Positions 1 to 6,886 of a stretch of DNA of 39,048 nt are shown here, piece after piece (within the stretch, counting starts at the first letter, position 1; each line of letters starts with the position of its first letter). This stretch comes from Bradyrhizobium sp. JYMT SZCCT0180. Its GTDB lineage: Bacteria > Pseudomonadota > Alphaproteobacteria > Rhizobiales > Xanthobacteraceae. Made by a program: the position numbers and the translations under genes. The stretch spans positions 1 to 39,048 of the forward strand of contig NZ_JAFCLZ010000043.1 in NCBI RefSeq assembly GCF_018130165.1. The letters are read 5' to 3'. A model generated the notes under the pieces. The model did no database searches. It worked only from the letters and a program-made list of their open reading frames with translations, and was not told the DNA's origin.

Positions 1-144
1 CAAGCCCAATGACCTGACACCATCGACCTTGAAAGCAGCCTCCGATCGCCAGCGCCCTACCGCGCCAAATACCGCGCCCGCAAATCATAGGGTCACAAGC
101 TCTCAGGATGACGTCTGCGCGGACCAACCCAAAGACATCTCGCC

Positions 145-276
145 CTAGCGCGTGGACTCATAAGCGCAGAGCCGTGGCGTGATTGACGCAAGTTGCACGA
201 ATGCAAGGTAGTTGGCAGCCAGCTTGCCGTAGCGCGTCGCAACCCGACGGCATTGCTTGATCCGGTCGAATAAACG
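145..276 (-). pseudogene. IS5-type transposase, C-terminal fragment
   Basis: Read leftwards from the hydrolase stop codon, this frame encodes RLFDRIKQCRRVATRYGKLA followed by NYLAFVQLASI and ends at the tag complementary to 145-147. That is the well-known C-terminal tail of IS5-family DDE transposases (IKQ.RR.ATRY.KLA..YLAFV.LASI). Only about 43 codons remain, with no catalytic domain and no visible inverted repeats. It continues in the same frame directly after the hydrolase stop, so an insertion near the 3' end of that gene, later deleted, is likely. The longer overlapping frames here are shadows. Confidence 0.75.
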
Positions 277-1023
277 CTAGCTGAGGTTTGCCAGGAACGC
301 GTTGATCGCATCCGCTCCTTGTTTGGGCTGCTGGCACATCCACCAATGACCCGCTCCTTCCAGCACTGCGACTTTTGCGCCGGCGCGCTCGGCAGAACGG
401 CGCGCGAGCGTTTCTCCGCCAACAAAGGAATCTTCCGTAGCGATAATCGCCAGGCCGGGTTTGGCAACGGCTCGCGGCAAGCTCGCACCGAGATCGCGCA
501 TCACCGGTTGAGCGGCTGATCTGTACAGCGACAACATCGCTCGACCCATGTCCGCGTTCGCACCTGCGATTATTTTCTGAGCGATTGCCTTGGTCATGCC
601 CAGGCTCACGTACCGCTCGACTCGGGCCTCTGCCGGCATGCTGGTCATCTGTGCAAGCGCCTGCTCGCCGATTTCTGCCTTCTGCCAAGCCTGTGCCATG
701 TCGTGCCAGACGTAATCAGGGTCGAAGGCGCCCAAAATATCACTTGCCCAGGACCGTATCAGATCTGGACGGTCCATCGCGATGCGGACGACATGTCCGC
801 CACCCCAATCATGTCCCACAAGATCGATGGGCTGTGCCAACTTTCCGAGTTCGAGGGCGAGCCAGTCGCGATAAGCGTCGGTGGAACAGTCAAAGCCCGA
901 AGGGATTGCGGAGCCAAACCCGGGTGGCGACAGACGAACAACGTCGTGGTTGCGCAAATGCGGGACTAGGTCGTCCCATACTGCCTCTGTTTCAGGATTT
1001 CCGTGAACGAGAACAATCGTCAT
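277..1023 (-). CDS. alpha/beta-fold hydrolase (epoxide hydrolase-like)
   Basis: A 248-residue alpha/beta hydrolase. The N-terminal VLVHGNPE is the oxyanion-hole HG motif. GHDWGG near residue 72 is the nucleophile elbow with aspartate rather than serine, as in epoxide hydrolases and haloalkane dehalogenases. GAGHWW near residue 226 supplies the catalytic histidine. The cap region is short. The protein has no signal peptide and is probably cytosolic. The ATG at 1023 is preferred to the in-frame GTG at 1026 because a GGGGGG ribosome site lies six bases before it. The substrate cannot be deduced. The C-terminal end abuts a transposase remnant, so the last residues may not be original. Confidence 0.85.
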   Translation of the reverse strand: MTIVLVHGNPETEAVWDDLVPHLRNHDVVRLSPPGFGSAIPSGFDCSTDAYRDWLALELGKLAQPIDLVGHDWGGGHVVRIAMDRPDLIRSWASDILGAFDPDYVWHDMAQAWQKAEIGEQALAQMTSMPAEARVERYVSLGMTKAIAQKIIAGANADMGRAMLSLYRSAAQPVMRDLGASLPRAVAKPGLAIIATEDSFVGGETLARRSAERAGAKVAVLEGAGHWWMCQQPKQGADAINAFLANLS

Positions 1024-1139
1024 CACAGACCCCCCTTAAACAACGTTTTCGCAATGCCTGTGCGTACCGCCTTAACCTATCGCTTCGACGTTAATGCGGA
1101 AAGCGGCTTCAAGGTGGTTTTTCTGGTCGGGTCGCGGTA

Positions 1140-1257
1140 AATTTGGGGTAGGCATGTCAGCTCATGGCCACTTCTCGGACATCCAGCATTGTCCGCTTTC
1201 TAGTCGCTATTGGTGGCATAGCGGACATCGGAAATTTATGAGTACACGGCCTAGTCT
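1140..1257 (+). repeat. dispersed repeat family B, copy 1
   Basis: A non-coding stretch with spaced TGTCAGCTCATGG, TCGGACATC and GCGGACATC blocks that ends in ATTTATGAGTACACGGCCTAG. The same ending (ATTTATGAGTACGCGTCCTAG) closes a second copy at 6230-6379. Short reading frames inside it are not convincing genes. With the leader that follows it fills the 407 bp between the hydrolase and the next gene. Confidence 0.6.
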
Positions 1258-1263
1258 AAAATC

Positions 1264-1350
1264 GGCAGTGGCCTGATTTGAGTTGTTAACGATTTCGCGA
1301 TGTGAGCAATTTTGACCACTATGTCGACCTGCGGACATGCCAGATTGTCC
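1264..1350 (+). promoter_or_regulatory. duplicated promoter region of an FKQ-family gene
   Basis: About 85 bp here match 2815-2906 closely: both contain TGGCCT.ATTTGAGT, ATTTCGCGATGTGAGC, TTGACCA.TAT and TGCCAGATTG. Both stretches sit just before the two-hairpin leader of a paralogous small gene. A candidate sigma-70 element is TTGACC, then 17 bases, then ACATGC here or ATATGC at the other copy. Promoter function is inferred from conservation and position. Confidence 0.45.
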
Positions 1351-1424
1351 CATCACCGCCCCGCCATCGGCTTCCATCGGTGATGAGAACGCGAGTTGCG
1401 CTCCCGCCTCCCCAAGAATGGAGC
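1351..1424 (+). promoter_or_regulatory. two-hairpin 5' leader, copy 1
   Basis: Hairpin 1 pairs CATCACCG (1351-1358) with CGGTGATG (1378-1385). Hairpin 2 pairs GCTCC (1400-1404) with GGAGC (1420-1424), which is the ribosome site seven bases before the ATG at 1431. Between them lies the block GAGAACGC...TTGCGCTCCCGCC found in the sibling leaders. Occlusion of the Shine-Dalgarno is a structural inference. Confidence 0.6.
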
Positions 1425-1430
1425 AGCGCC

Positions 1431-1628
1431 ATGCAACGACGTCACTTCAAACAATCCGCTCCACTAGATCAACGACTAACGCTGGAGGCGGAACGCCTCC
1501 GTAAAGAAGCCCAAGGCACCCCGCCGGGGGTTACTCGCGACAAGCTCATTCGCCAAGCCAGACAGGCCGAAACAGCTTCGCACATGCATGAATGGCTCAC
1601 GTCTCCCGGCCTGCAAGCGCCACTCTGA
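1431..1628 (+). CDS. FKQ-family small protein (paralogue 1 of 6)
   Basis: A 65-residue hydrophilic, probably helical protein of a family I cannot name. Six members lie in this window. The shared pattern is FKQ near residue 8, then RL.EEA..LR.EA, PPG..RD.LIR.ARQAETASH and a WL.SPGL tail. It has no cysteines, signal peptide or membrane segment. The start follows a GGAG site inside the conserved leader. The stop overlaps the next ATG (TGATG), so the downstream gene is probably translationally coupled. The copy at 11941-12138 is the closest in sequence. The function is unknown. Confidence 0.75.
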   Translation: MQRRHFKQSAPLDQRLTLEAERLRKEAQGTPPGVTRDKLIRQARQAETASHMHEWLTSPGLQAPL

Positions 1629-1855
1629 TGCCAGAGTATCGCGCTTACATCGTAGGCGAGGACGGGCACTTCATCGGATACGAGCCGCTGGTCTGCGCCA
1701 ATGACAGTGAGGCCATGGAAAAGGCCAAACGCCTTTCAACCCGTGGCCCGGTGGAGCTTTGGAGCGGGCCCCATCAAGTCGCTCGGCTGGGGGCGGCAGA
1801 GACTAGCGACTCCATAGCGCGCGAAATACGCGATGGCCGCAGGGTCGCGCGGTGA
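1628..1855 (+). CDS. small hypothetical protein coupled to the FKQ gene
   Basis: A 75-residue protein starting MPEYRAYIVGEDGHF, with ATG overlapping the previous stop by one base. The pattern, a compact N-terminal strand pair (YRAYIVGEDGHFIGYEPLVC) then a helix (SEAMEKAKRL) and VELWSG, is typical of many small rhizobial proteins annotated 'hypothetical'. It has no membrane segment. Coupling to the upstream gene suggests joint regulation through the shared leader. Its role is unknown. Confidence 0.7.
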   Translation: MPEYRAYIVGEDGHFIGYEPLVCANDSEAMEKAKRLSTRGPVELWSGPHQVARLGAAETSDSIAREIRDGRRVAR

Positions 1856-1911
1856 CCTTCGCGAAAAGCGTTGCTCTTCTATCGAGGAGGGCAGTGATTA
1901 GATAGGGAGGG

Positions 1912-1928
1912 GCAACCCAAGGAGTTGC
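1912..1928 (+). promoter_or_regulatory. ribosome site displayed in a hairpin loop
   Basis: GGCAAC (1912-1917) pairs with GTTGCC (1923-1928). The five-base loop plus one closing base carries the AAGGA ribosome site, and the ATG begins one base after the stem. The arrangement is conserved in the inverted copy at 16499-16516. Whether it helps or hinders initiation is not evident. Confidence 0.4.
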
Positions 1929-1929
1929 C

Positions 1930-2166
1930 ATGAAAAAGCCTCTGACGATACCGGACGAGCCGCAACCCCGCAACATCACACGCGCTGACCTTGTGATGAC
2001 CGAGGGCTTCGGCTTGGAAGTCGATGGCCGGATGAAGACGGTATTTCCAACGCTTCAGGCGGCGCAGAAAAGGGCGAGAGATCTCAAAGCCCAGTTTCCG
2101 ATGCTCCAAGTCAAGGTGTACGACGCTGCGGAAAAGAAGATGCTGGAATTGTCGCCGACTGAGTGA
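1930..2166 (+). CDS. small hypothetical protein, near-identical duplicate of 16260-16496
   Basis: A 78-residue protein, MKKPLTIPDEPQPRNITRAD at the N-terminus, then a VMT.GFGLEVDGRMKT strand region, a helix (AAQKRARDLKA..FP) and VKVYDAAEKKMLEL. It has no cysteines or membrane segments. Only three residues differ from the copy at 16260-16496. The start is fixed by the AAGGAG site just upstream and by conservation of the pair. I do not recognise the family; the fold looks like a small alpha/beta unit. It could be any intracellular accessory protein. Confidence 0.8.
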   Translation: MKKPLTIPDEPQPRNITRADLVMTEGFGLEVDGRMKTVFPTLQAAQKRARDLKAQFPMLQVKVYDAAEKKMLELSPTE

Positions 2167-2395
2167 TGCTATGAGACCATGAAAACTGCCCAGATTATCC
2201 GACTAGCGGAAGCGAACGTCGTCGGCTTTTGGCCTGTGCGACGGTGAGACGAGACCCTGCCGATACGCGTGCTGACTTCCAAAATTGACCCGGAACCTCA
2301 TCACCATCGTTCGTACTAAGGAACGACGTTCTCATAGGGATTAGTGGCCTATCGGGTGATGGGCGGATCAAACTATCTGGTGCATTGTCGGCGTC

Positions 2396-2554
2396 ATGTC
2401 AGACGATGCAGCCAGGTTCCGTAAGCTAGCTGACGAATGCCGAGAACAAGGCGAGCGGGCCCTTAACCCGCTCGATAAGGAATCGTGGCTGCGGCTCGCG
2501 GGCGAATGGACGAAGATGGCGCAATCCGCCGAACTCAAGCTCAAGAGAGAGTAA
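2396..2554 (+). CDS. small helical protein, 'ARFRKLADECREQ' type
   Basis: A 52-residue protein MSDDAARFRKLADECREQGE then ALNPLDKESWLRLAGEWTKM. I recall this pattern (A..R.LA.EC...A......DK..WL.LA..W) as widespread in Bradyrhizobium, as one or two amphipathic helical hairpins of unknown function. The 70-residue protein at 12661-12873 looks like a distant relative. The start is the only ATG that retains the whole motif. No strong ribosome site precedes it. Confidence 0.65.
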   Translation: MSDDAARFRKLADECREQGERALNPLDKESWLRLAGEWTKMAQSAELKLKRE

Positions 2555-2570
2555 GGCAGCTCGTAAGTAC

Positions 2571-2744
2571 CTAGTCGGCGGCTTTTTTCTCGGTCTCGCG
2601 CGGTAACTCGCCACGATTTTCGGCGGTCTCTTCCGGATCGCCGGGCGTTTTGCCGGCCATATTTCCCGGGTTGTAGTGAAACTTGCCCTCCGGGTTTTCG
2701 CCGGGCTGCTTCTTGTTCGGGTTTCTTGTGTTGTCGTCGGCCAT
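2571..2744 (-). CDS. small hydrophilic stress-type protein
   Basis: A 57-residue, very polar protein MADDNTRNPNKKQPGENPEG.., rich in Asn, Gly, Pro, Glu and Lys and probably disordered. The ATG at 2744 follows an AAAGGA site; an upstream in-frame TTG at 2771 lacks one. An EcfG-type promoter motif lies 33 bases upstream, which fits a general-stress gene. No enzymatic motif is visible. Confidence 0.7.
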   Translation of the reverse strand: MADDNTRNPNKKQPGENPEGKFHYNPGNMAGKTPGDPEETAENRGELPRETEKKAAD

Positions 2745-2776
2745 CAGGCGTTCCTTTGGAAGGAGGAACAACGTCT

Positions 2777-2801
2777 AACAGATCTGCGCTGGTTACGTTC
2801 C
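2777..2801 (-). promoter_or_regulatory. EcfG-like promoter (GGAAC-N16-TGTT)
   Basis: On the minus strand GGAAC (2801-2797) is followed after 16 bases by TGTT (2780-2777), close to the alphaproteobacterial general-stress consensus GGAAC-N16/17-CGTT. It points at the gene starting at 2744, leaving a leader of about 25 bases. Confidence 0.55.
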
Positions 2802-2906
2802 TGATACGAGTGGCCTGCGGTGGCCTAATTTGAGTGTTTAACTATTTCGCGATGTGAGCTTTATTGACCAATATCTCGGCTGCCGGATATGCCAGATTGC
2901 CCCCGG

Positions 2907-2984
2907 TCACCGCACCGTCCTGTTGGCGCTTATCGGTGATGAGAACGCCCGGTTGCGCTCCCGCCTTCCTCGATGGAACGGAGC
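2907..2984 (+). promoter_or_regulatory. two-hairpin 5' leader, copy 2
   Basis: Hairpin 1 pairs TCACCG (2907-2912) with CGGTGA (2934-2939). Hairpin 2 pairs GCTCC (2957-2961) with the ribosome site GGAGC (2980-2984), six bases before the ATG at 2991. The upstream 85 bp also match copy 1. Confidence 0.6.
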
Positions 2985-2990
2985 AGCCCT

Positions 2991-3191
2991 ATGCAGCAAA
3001 GACAGCACTACACACCACCTGAAATCCTCGAGCAACGTCTTGCCGAAGAAGCACACTGCCTGCGCGAGCAAGCCAAATTGCTTCCACCTGGCGCGGTTCG
3101 GGAGGCCACGATCCGCAAGGCCCGACAGGCCGAAACCGGATCGCACCTGAGCGACTGGCTGCGATCTCCCGGCCTGAAGGTTCCGAACTAA
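2991..3191 (+). CDS. FKQ-family small protein (paralogue 2 of 6)
   Basis: A 66-residue member starting MQQRQHYTPPEILEQRL. It keeps EEA..LREQAK, LPPGAVRE, IRKARQAETGSH and DWLRSPGLK but has HYTPP where the others have FKQ. The ATG at 2991 sits correctly after GGAGC; the in-frame ATG at 2973 would place the ribosome site inside the protein. Its stop shares a base with the next start (TAATG), repeating the two-gene layout seen at 1431-1855, but with an unrelated partner. Confidence 0.75.
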   Translation: MQQRQHYTPPEILEQRLAEEAHCLREQAKLLPPGAVREATIRKARQAETGSHLSDWLRSPGLKVPN

Positions 3192-3400
3192 TGCACGCAT
3201 TCAGCGATAACTACACCTTGGGCAAGTTCAACCCGCCCTCATACACGAACTGGCTCGCCGAACTTCGCGCCCTGTTTCCTGTCCCGGATGAATTCCTTCT
3301 GGCGGATGCGATCTTCAGCTTCCCAAACGCATTCAAGGAAGGAAAGACGCCGCAACAGGCTTACGAGGTGTTCGATATTTTCGTCAGCGCGGAGGCTTGA
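3191..3400 (+). CDS. small hypothetical protein coupled to the FKQ gene
   Basis: A 69-residue acidic and aromatic protein MHAFSDNYTLGKFNPPSY with NWLAELRALFPVPDEFLLAD and a tail EGKTPQQAYEVFDIFVSAEA. It overlaps the preceding stop (TAATG), so coupled translation is likely. It has no membrane segment and no recognised family. The 225 bp between it and the Crp gene contain no gene I would support. Confidence 0.7.
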   Translation: MHAFSDNYTLGKFNPPSYTNWLAELRALFPVPDEFLLADAIFSFPNAFKEGKTPQQAYEVFDIFVSAEA

Positions 3401-3625
3401 ACATGAACGGCAACAGCCGTAGGCCGCTGCTGACCGCTCCATCCGCCCCCGCATGCTCTTCGGCTGCTTCAATCTGACGTGCCATTTCCATGAAGGCGCG
3501 AGATAGCTCAGGGCGGGGCTTCCTCGTTCATCCCGGCTGTAAAACCTTCATCGTGCGGCACTTTTACTTCAGGACGTCGGCGGCCTGAATGATATGGTAG
3601 GCGCGCGCGGGTAACGGAACCGGAC

Positions 3626-4306
3626 ATGCCAAACAATCCCGATCAAGCGAAATTTGATCCAAAAGAGTTTCTCGCCAAGGTAGGCGAAGGGAAGACTATC
3701 CTTGAGTTTCGCAAGGATGAGGTCGTCTTCGCGCAGGGCGACGCAGCAAGCGAGGTATTCTACATTCAAAAAGGCCGAGTTAAGGTCGTTGTCATATCCG
3801 AGCAAGGCAAGGAAGCCGTCGTCGGCATTTTGAGTCCCGGCCAGTTCTTTGGCGAAGGCTGCATGAACGGCCATTCGCTGCGGATCGCGACGACGACAGC
3901 GATGGAGGAATGCCTGGTGACCGCGATAACGAAGACCGCCATGGTCGCGGCACTGCACGATCAACCCAAGTTTTCCGAGCTGTTCATGGCCTATCTGCTG
4001 ACCCGCAACAGCCGGATAGAAGAGGATCTGATCGACCAGCTCTTCAACTCCAGTGAAAAACGGTTGGCGCGCCTGCTGCTCCTGCTGGCGAATTTCGGCA
4101 AGGAGGGCAGCCCTCAACCGATCACTCCGAATATCAGCCAGGAGACATTGGCCGAAATGATTGGAACGACACGATCCCGCGTCAGCTTCTTCATGAACAG
4201 ATTCCGCAAGCTCGGCTTCATAAGCTACAACGGAAAAATAGAGGTCAACAGTTCATTGCTGAACGCGGTCTTGTACGACAAGCCCGAGATCAAGCGCGAA
4301 TTGTAA
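3626..4306 (+). CDS. Crp/Fnr-family transcriptional regulator
   Basis: A 226-residue regulator. Residues about 20-115 form the cyclic-nucleotide-binding beta barrel (FRKDEVVFAQGDAASEVFYI, then GQFFGEGCM, matching the FGE motif of the phosphate cassette). A dimerisation helix follows (about 115-150). The helix-turn-helix is at 170-200 (SQETLAEMIGTTRSRVSFFM). There is no N-terminal cysteine cluster, so it is not an FNR-type iron-sulfur sensor. The FGEG..N..R arrangement partly resembles cAMP-binding residues, but the ligand is uncertain. It is transcribed alone. Bradyrhizobia carry many such Crp proteins of unknown target. Confidence 0.9.
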   Translation: MPNNPDQAKFDPKEFLAKVGEGKTILEFRKDEVVFAQGDAASEVFYIQKGRVKVVVISEQGKEAVVGILSPGQFFGEGCMNGHSLRIATTTAMEECLVTAITKTAMVAALHDQPKFSELFMAYLLTRNSRIEEDLIDQLFNSSEKRLARLLLLLANFGKEGSPQPITPNISQETLAEMIGTTRSRVSFFMNRFRKLGFISYNGKIEVNSSLLNAVLYDKPEIKREL

Positions 4307-4466
4307 ACGATAAGCAATTGCCCCCAGGCGTCACAAGCCAACCCGCCGGGCGCGTCGCTAGGGCTTCGCCGCCAGCCGATCCTTCACCCGGCTGATCGAA
4401 CGAAACCGCTATTGCGCCGATATAAACTGGAAATGGTGGAGTGCCCGAATACCGTGTCGATTGCTC

Positions 4467-4491
4467 GGAATTGACTCGCTATTGGACCGTT
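4467..4491 (+). promoter_or_regulatory. EcfG-like promoter (GGAAT-N16-CGTT)
   Basis: GGAAT (4467-4471) and CGTT (4488-4491) are separated by 16 bases, one mismatch from the EcfG consensus. They lie 19 bases before the leader of the zinc-ribbon gene. The 279 bp between the Crp gene and that gene hold only this motif and the leader. Confidence 0.45.
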
Positions 4492-4510
4492 AAAAGGCGC
4501 AGGGTCATTT

Positions 4511-4580
4511 ATCACCGTTTCGCGCTTTCGACTGTTGTCGGTGATTGAGAGTGTTGAGCTCCCGCCTTGGTGAAAGGGAG
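4511..4580 (+). promoter_or_regulatory. two-hairpin 5' leader, copy 3
   Basis: Hairpin 1 pairs ATCACCG (4511-4517) with CGGTGAT (4539-4545). Hairpin 2 pairs CTCCC (4559-4563) with GGGAG (4576-4580), the ribosome site five bases before the ATG. Here the ribosome site is GGGAG rather than GGAGC, and the register of the pairing shifts to match. Confidence 0.6.
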
Positions 4581-4585
4581 ATCCC

Positions 4586-4759
4586 ATGCCCAAGAATTCT
4601 CCGCCTCCGATCTGCCCGAAGTGCAGCATGCCTATGCGATTTGTGCTCGTGAAGACGGGAGGACGCAAATTCCGCTGCGTCGATTGCGATGTAACAGGCC
4701 TCCTTGAATTGCCGGAGGTCACCCAGCTTCTCACGGGCGAACTAAGACATCCGGGCTAA
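4586..4759 (+). CDS. zinc-ribbon small protein
   Basis: A 57-residue protein MPKNSPPPICPKCSMPMRF with a second cysteine pair FRCVDCD. Two CxxC knuckles about 18 residues apart suggest a single structural zinc ribbon. The tail TGLLELPEVTQLL is unremarkable. It may bind nucleic acid or protein; the motif does not say which. The start is set by the GGGAG of the leader. The protein at 12368-12595 has a similar two-knuckle layout. Confidence 0.75.
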   Translation: MPKNSPPPICPKCSMPMRFVLVKTGGRKFRCVDCDVTGLLELPEVTQLLTGELRHPG

Positions 4760-4837
4760 ATTGCCTCCGTTGGCTTTGATGCCGAAACATACTGAGAGGC
4801 TGGCATTCATCCGAGGCATAGGTCTTTGGAGGTCATC

Positions 4838-5023
4838 ATGAATGACGCATTCTCGCTCTCAATCTCGGTAGGTATCATTGCCTTTGGATTTTGCATTGCT
4901 GCTAGCGCGATCGGCGCTGGCTCGTCTTGGGCCTGGATGCTCATAGGACTACTTCCCGTCATTGTAGGTACGATCAGCCTTTATCTGGCGATTCGCGAAG
5001 TCAATGTTGCGCAGCGGAAGTGA
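4838..5023 (+). CDS. small two-helix membrane protein
   Basis: A 61-residue protein with two hydrophobic helices, about residues 6-28 (LSISVGIIAFGFCIAASAIG) and 32-53 (WAWMLIGLLPVIVGTISLYL), and a short charged tail REVNVAQRK. It is probably an inner-membrane protein. The ATG at 4838 follows GGAGGT. Function unknown. Confidence 0.7.
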   Translation: MNDAFSLSISVGIIAFGFCIAASAIGAGSSWAWMLIGLLPVIVGTISLYLAIREVNVAQRK

Positions 5024-5416
5024 GATTCAGTGAGTGTGGAGGACGGCAAGCGCCAGGGTTGATTGTTCGACACTGGCAACGATCCAGACATCTTAGCAGC
5101 CAACGTCAAGGCGAAGGGTATTGACCTCACCAACATCGGCAAGGGGCTAGGTCAGCATCCCTCACTTGATCTTCCTTGAGCCTCGCCCAGCTTTAAGGAA
5201 GGTTAGGTTTGATCGATAGGTTCTCGCACCGGCTAGCACCAACAAGAGACATAAGAGACCCATAGCGGCCACTGTCTAAGGCTAGAGCAAAGTCGAGCGC
5301 ATCAATCCCAACTGTAAACGAAAGGACCGTCGGTCTCCGGCGGTCTTTTTGTTTGGGTGAGCCGGGACGATCAGGTCCTCGTGATATGCTTAAGCCAAAG
5401 CAAGGAGGCTGGCATC
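5024..5416 (+). other. 393-bp interval with a broken reading frame and two hairpins
   Basis: A frame from GTG 5030 to TGA 5177-5179 looks codon-like (DTGNDPDILAANVKAKGIDL) but is cut by an in-frame TGA at 5060-5062. It may be a decayed small gene. A 7-bp hairpin (CTTCCTT 5171-5177, AAGGAAG 5195-5201) follows it. Nothing else is recognised before the terminator at 5325. Confidence 0.35.
5325..5350 (+). terminator. rho-independent terminator
   Basis: GACCG (5325-5329) pairs with CGGTC (5341-5345), followed by TTTTT. It reads rightwards and isolates the gene at 5417 from upstream transcription. No intact gene lies directly before it. Confidence 0.6.
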
Positions 5417-5599
5417 ATGCCTACCGGATTATTTAAAACACCAGATCAGTCGGCTCAGGTTGAATACGACGGCGTTTCCATCCCGATACCTAGGTCGACA
5501 TACGAGAAGAACGGCTACAAGCCCGATTTCGACAAACTGCCCCTCGAAGACGAATATAAGGCGGCCCAGGAGAAGTTGCGTAATGCCCCGAGGCCCTAA
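5417..5599 (+). CDS. small hypothetical protein
   Basis: A 60-residue protein MPTGLFKTPDQSAQVEYDGV then IPIPRSTYEKNGYKPDFDKL and a helical end. The AAGGAGG site at 5402-5408 fixes the ATG at 5417. It is polar, without cysteine or membrane segments, and I do not recognise it. Confidence 0.7.
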   Translation: MPTGLFKTPDQSAQVEYDGVSIPIPRSTYEKNGYKPDFDKLPLEDEYKAAQEKLRNAPRP

Positions 5600-5650
5600 A
5601 GGCACCCCCTCAGGCTGACTGCTGTCTGCAGGATCACCCCTGAAAAACAA

Positions 5651-5884
5651 TTACCGAAGGTGCTGCGCTTTGGCGATGTGTTGACCAATTTCGTTCGCCT
5701 GATTGGCTTCGCCGGCATCAGTCAACAAATGCTGAAGCTGGGTAGCACCAGTCAAATCCAAGCCGACCAGCGGATTTCCCGTTGATCGAAACCACAGTCG
5801 CGGCACACCCAATTCATCTTTGCGGGCTTCGATTTCGCATTCGGTGGGTGGTATTCCGAACATGCTGAAGAACTCTGATTTCAT
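5651..5884 (-). CDS. small hypothetical protein
   Basis: A 77-residue protein MKSEFFSMFGIPPTECEIEA, then DELGVPRLWFRSTGNPLVGL and a helical C-terminus LLTDAGEANQANEIGQHIAK. AGGAGG lies seven bases before the ATG. The strand-then-helix layout suggests a compact fold. No family recognised. It converges on the 5417 gene. Confidence 0.7.
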   Translation of the reverse strand: MKSEFFSMFGIPPTECEIEARKDELGVPRLWFRSTGNPLVGLDLTGATQLQHLLTDAGEANQANEIGQHIAKAQHLR

Positions 5885-6019
5885 CTCAGCCTCCTGTGCC
5901 CTATCAAATAATGTGGGAACGAAAATGCGACTGTAAAGGCAAAGAAACCGAAAGCGAGCCCGACCGGGGATAGAGGAATTACCGAGGCCGCCCGGCCCGC
6001 CGCTACAGAGTTCCGATTT

Positions 6020-6172
6020 TTAACCGTCCTTCGACTTGGCAACCTCTCTCGCCAGTCGTTCAGCCTTCAGCCGTTCTAGGTTTTTGCGCAGCGCTTTTTG
6101 CTCCTGCTCGTATTCATTCAAGGGCCTATCCGATGGACGGAACTTGCTTGCTTCATTTTCACGTTTGCTCAT
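6020..6172 (-). CDS. small coiled-coil protein
   Basis: A 50-residue highly charged protein MSKRENEASKFRPSDRPLN then EYEQEQKALRKNLERLKAER, with heptad-like spacing of Leu and Ala suggesting a short coiled coil. The start at 6172 follows AAAAGGG. Longer in-frame starts lack a ribosome site. Function unknown. Confidence 0.65.
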   Translation of the reverse strand: MSKRENEASKFRPSDRPLNEYEQEQKALRKNLERLKAERLAREVAKSKDG

Positions 6173-6229
6173 GACGTGACCCTTTTGATGGATGGGTCCC
6201 CACGACTGAATACCGCGCACCGTACTGGC

Positions 6230-6379
6230 TCAGACTAACATACTTGAAGGGGCAGATGTCAGTTCTGGCGGCGAACTAACGTCTCAATTGGGTCAAAAGG
6301 CGAAGTCCCGAAGTTGCTTGGGGAAGTCTGCTTCACCCCAAGAAGCGGATATCTCGCATTTATGAGTACGCGTCCTAGC
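6230..6379 (+). repeat. dispersed repeat family B, copy 2
   Basis: Begins near GGGGCAGATGTCAGTTCTGG and ends ATTTATGAGTACGCGTCCTAG, the same ending as copy 1 at 1140-1257. I recall this element as dispersed through Bradyrhizobium genomes. With the next repeat it fills the 353-bp gap before 6526. Confidence 0.6.
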
Positions 6380-6383
6380 GCTC

Positions 6384-6500
6384 AAGGCGGATGAGTTGGA
6401 AGCGCCATCCGCCGGTCGAACCCAAGACAGGATGGCGGCGCCACCTGTTCATCGGGGCCGCGCCTTGCGCGACCCGTCGGGCTCACTTCGCCCTATGGCC
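6384..6500 (+). repeat. palindromic repeat family A, degenerate copy
   Basis: AGGCGGATGAGTTGG, CCATCCGCCGGTCGAA and GATGGCGGCGCC correspond to the core of the family. The tail with CGGGGCCGCGCC, GACCCGTCGGGCTC and CCCTATGG matches the tail of the copy at 16629-16751. Confidence 0.6.
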
Positions 6501-6525
6501 CTGGCCGAAACAGGCCGGGCGCTGA

Positions 6526-6789
6526 TCAGTACCGGTCGTAGTAGCGGCCGCGCGGATAGTAGGCGTAGGCGTGCATGGGGTTGATGCCACAATAGGCGTC
6601 GGTCCCGTACGCGGTCGCCATGCACTGCTGGTAGCTGGAGAACTGGCAATTGCCGGGATAGCCCCACTGACGGCCTTGCAGGCAATAGCGATCCTGGATG
6701 CGCTCGGCTGCGGGTGCTGGCGACATCGATCCGACGACGGTCAAGGCGGAAACGGCTGCCAGAATGGCGAGGGAAACATTGCGGCGCAT
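6526..6789 (-). CDS. DUF3551 secreted small protein
   Basis: An 87-residue protein with a signal peptide (MRRNVSLAILAAVSALTVVG, cleavage probably after PAPAA). The mature part has the DUF3551 pattern: YCLQG...G.PGNC.FSSYQQCMATA.G....C..NP, then a Tyr/Arg-rich tail. The four conserved cysteines suggest two disulfides in the periplasm. The ATG at 6789 follows GGAG. The sibling at 7307-7573 is on the other strand. The family is abundant in Bradyrhizobium, and its function is unknown. Confidence 0.85.
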   Translation of the reverse strand: MRRNVSLAILAAVSALTVVGSMSPAPAAERIQDRYCLQGRQWGYPGNCQFSSYQQCMATAYGTDAYCGINPMHAYAYYPRGRYYDRY

Positions 6790-6886
6790 GGTCGAAACTC
6801 CTTGAATTGCTATCAATCGCTTTCGATAGATAGACGGGCCAGCCCCTCGAAAAGTTCAACCCGGGCGGATTAATTCCTGGTGATGT

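Larger units (their letters stand above)
1862..2168 (+). repeat. 305-bp inverted repeat, left copy
   Basis: This segment matches the reverse complement of 16258-16567 almost base for base, from the AAGCGTTGCTCTTCTATCGA block through the stop of the enclosed 78-codon gene. The only differences seen are scattered substitutions and one or two single-base length changes. The copies are inverted and 14 kb apart. Confidence 0.9.
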
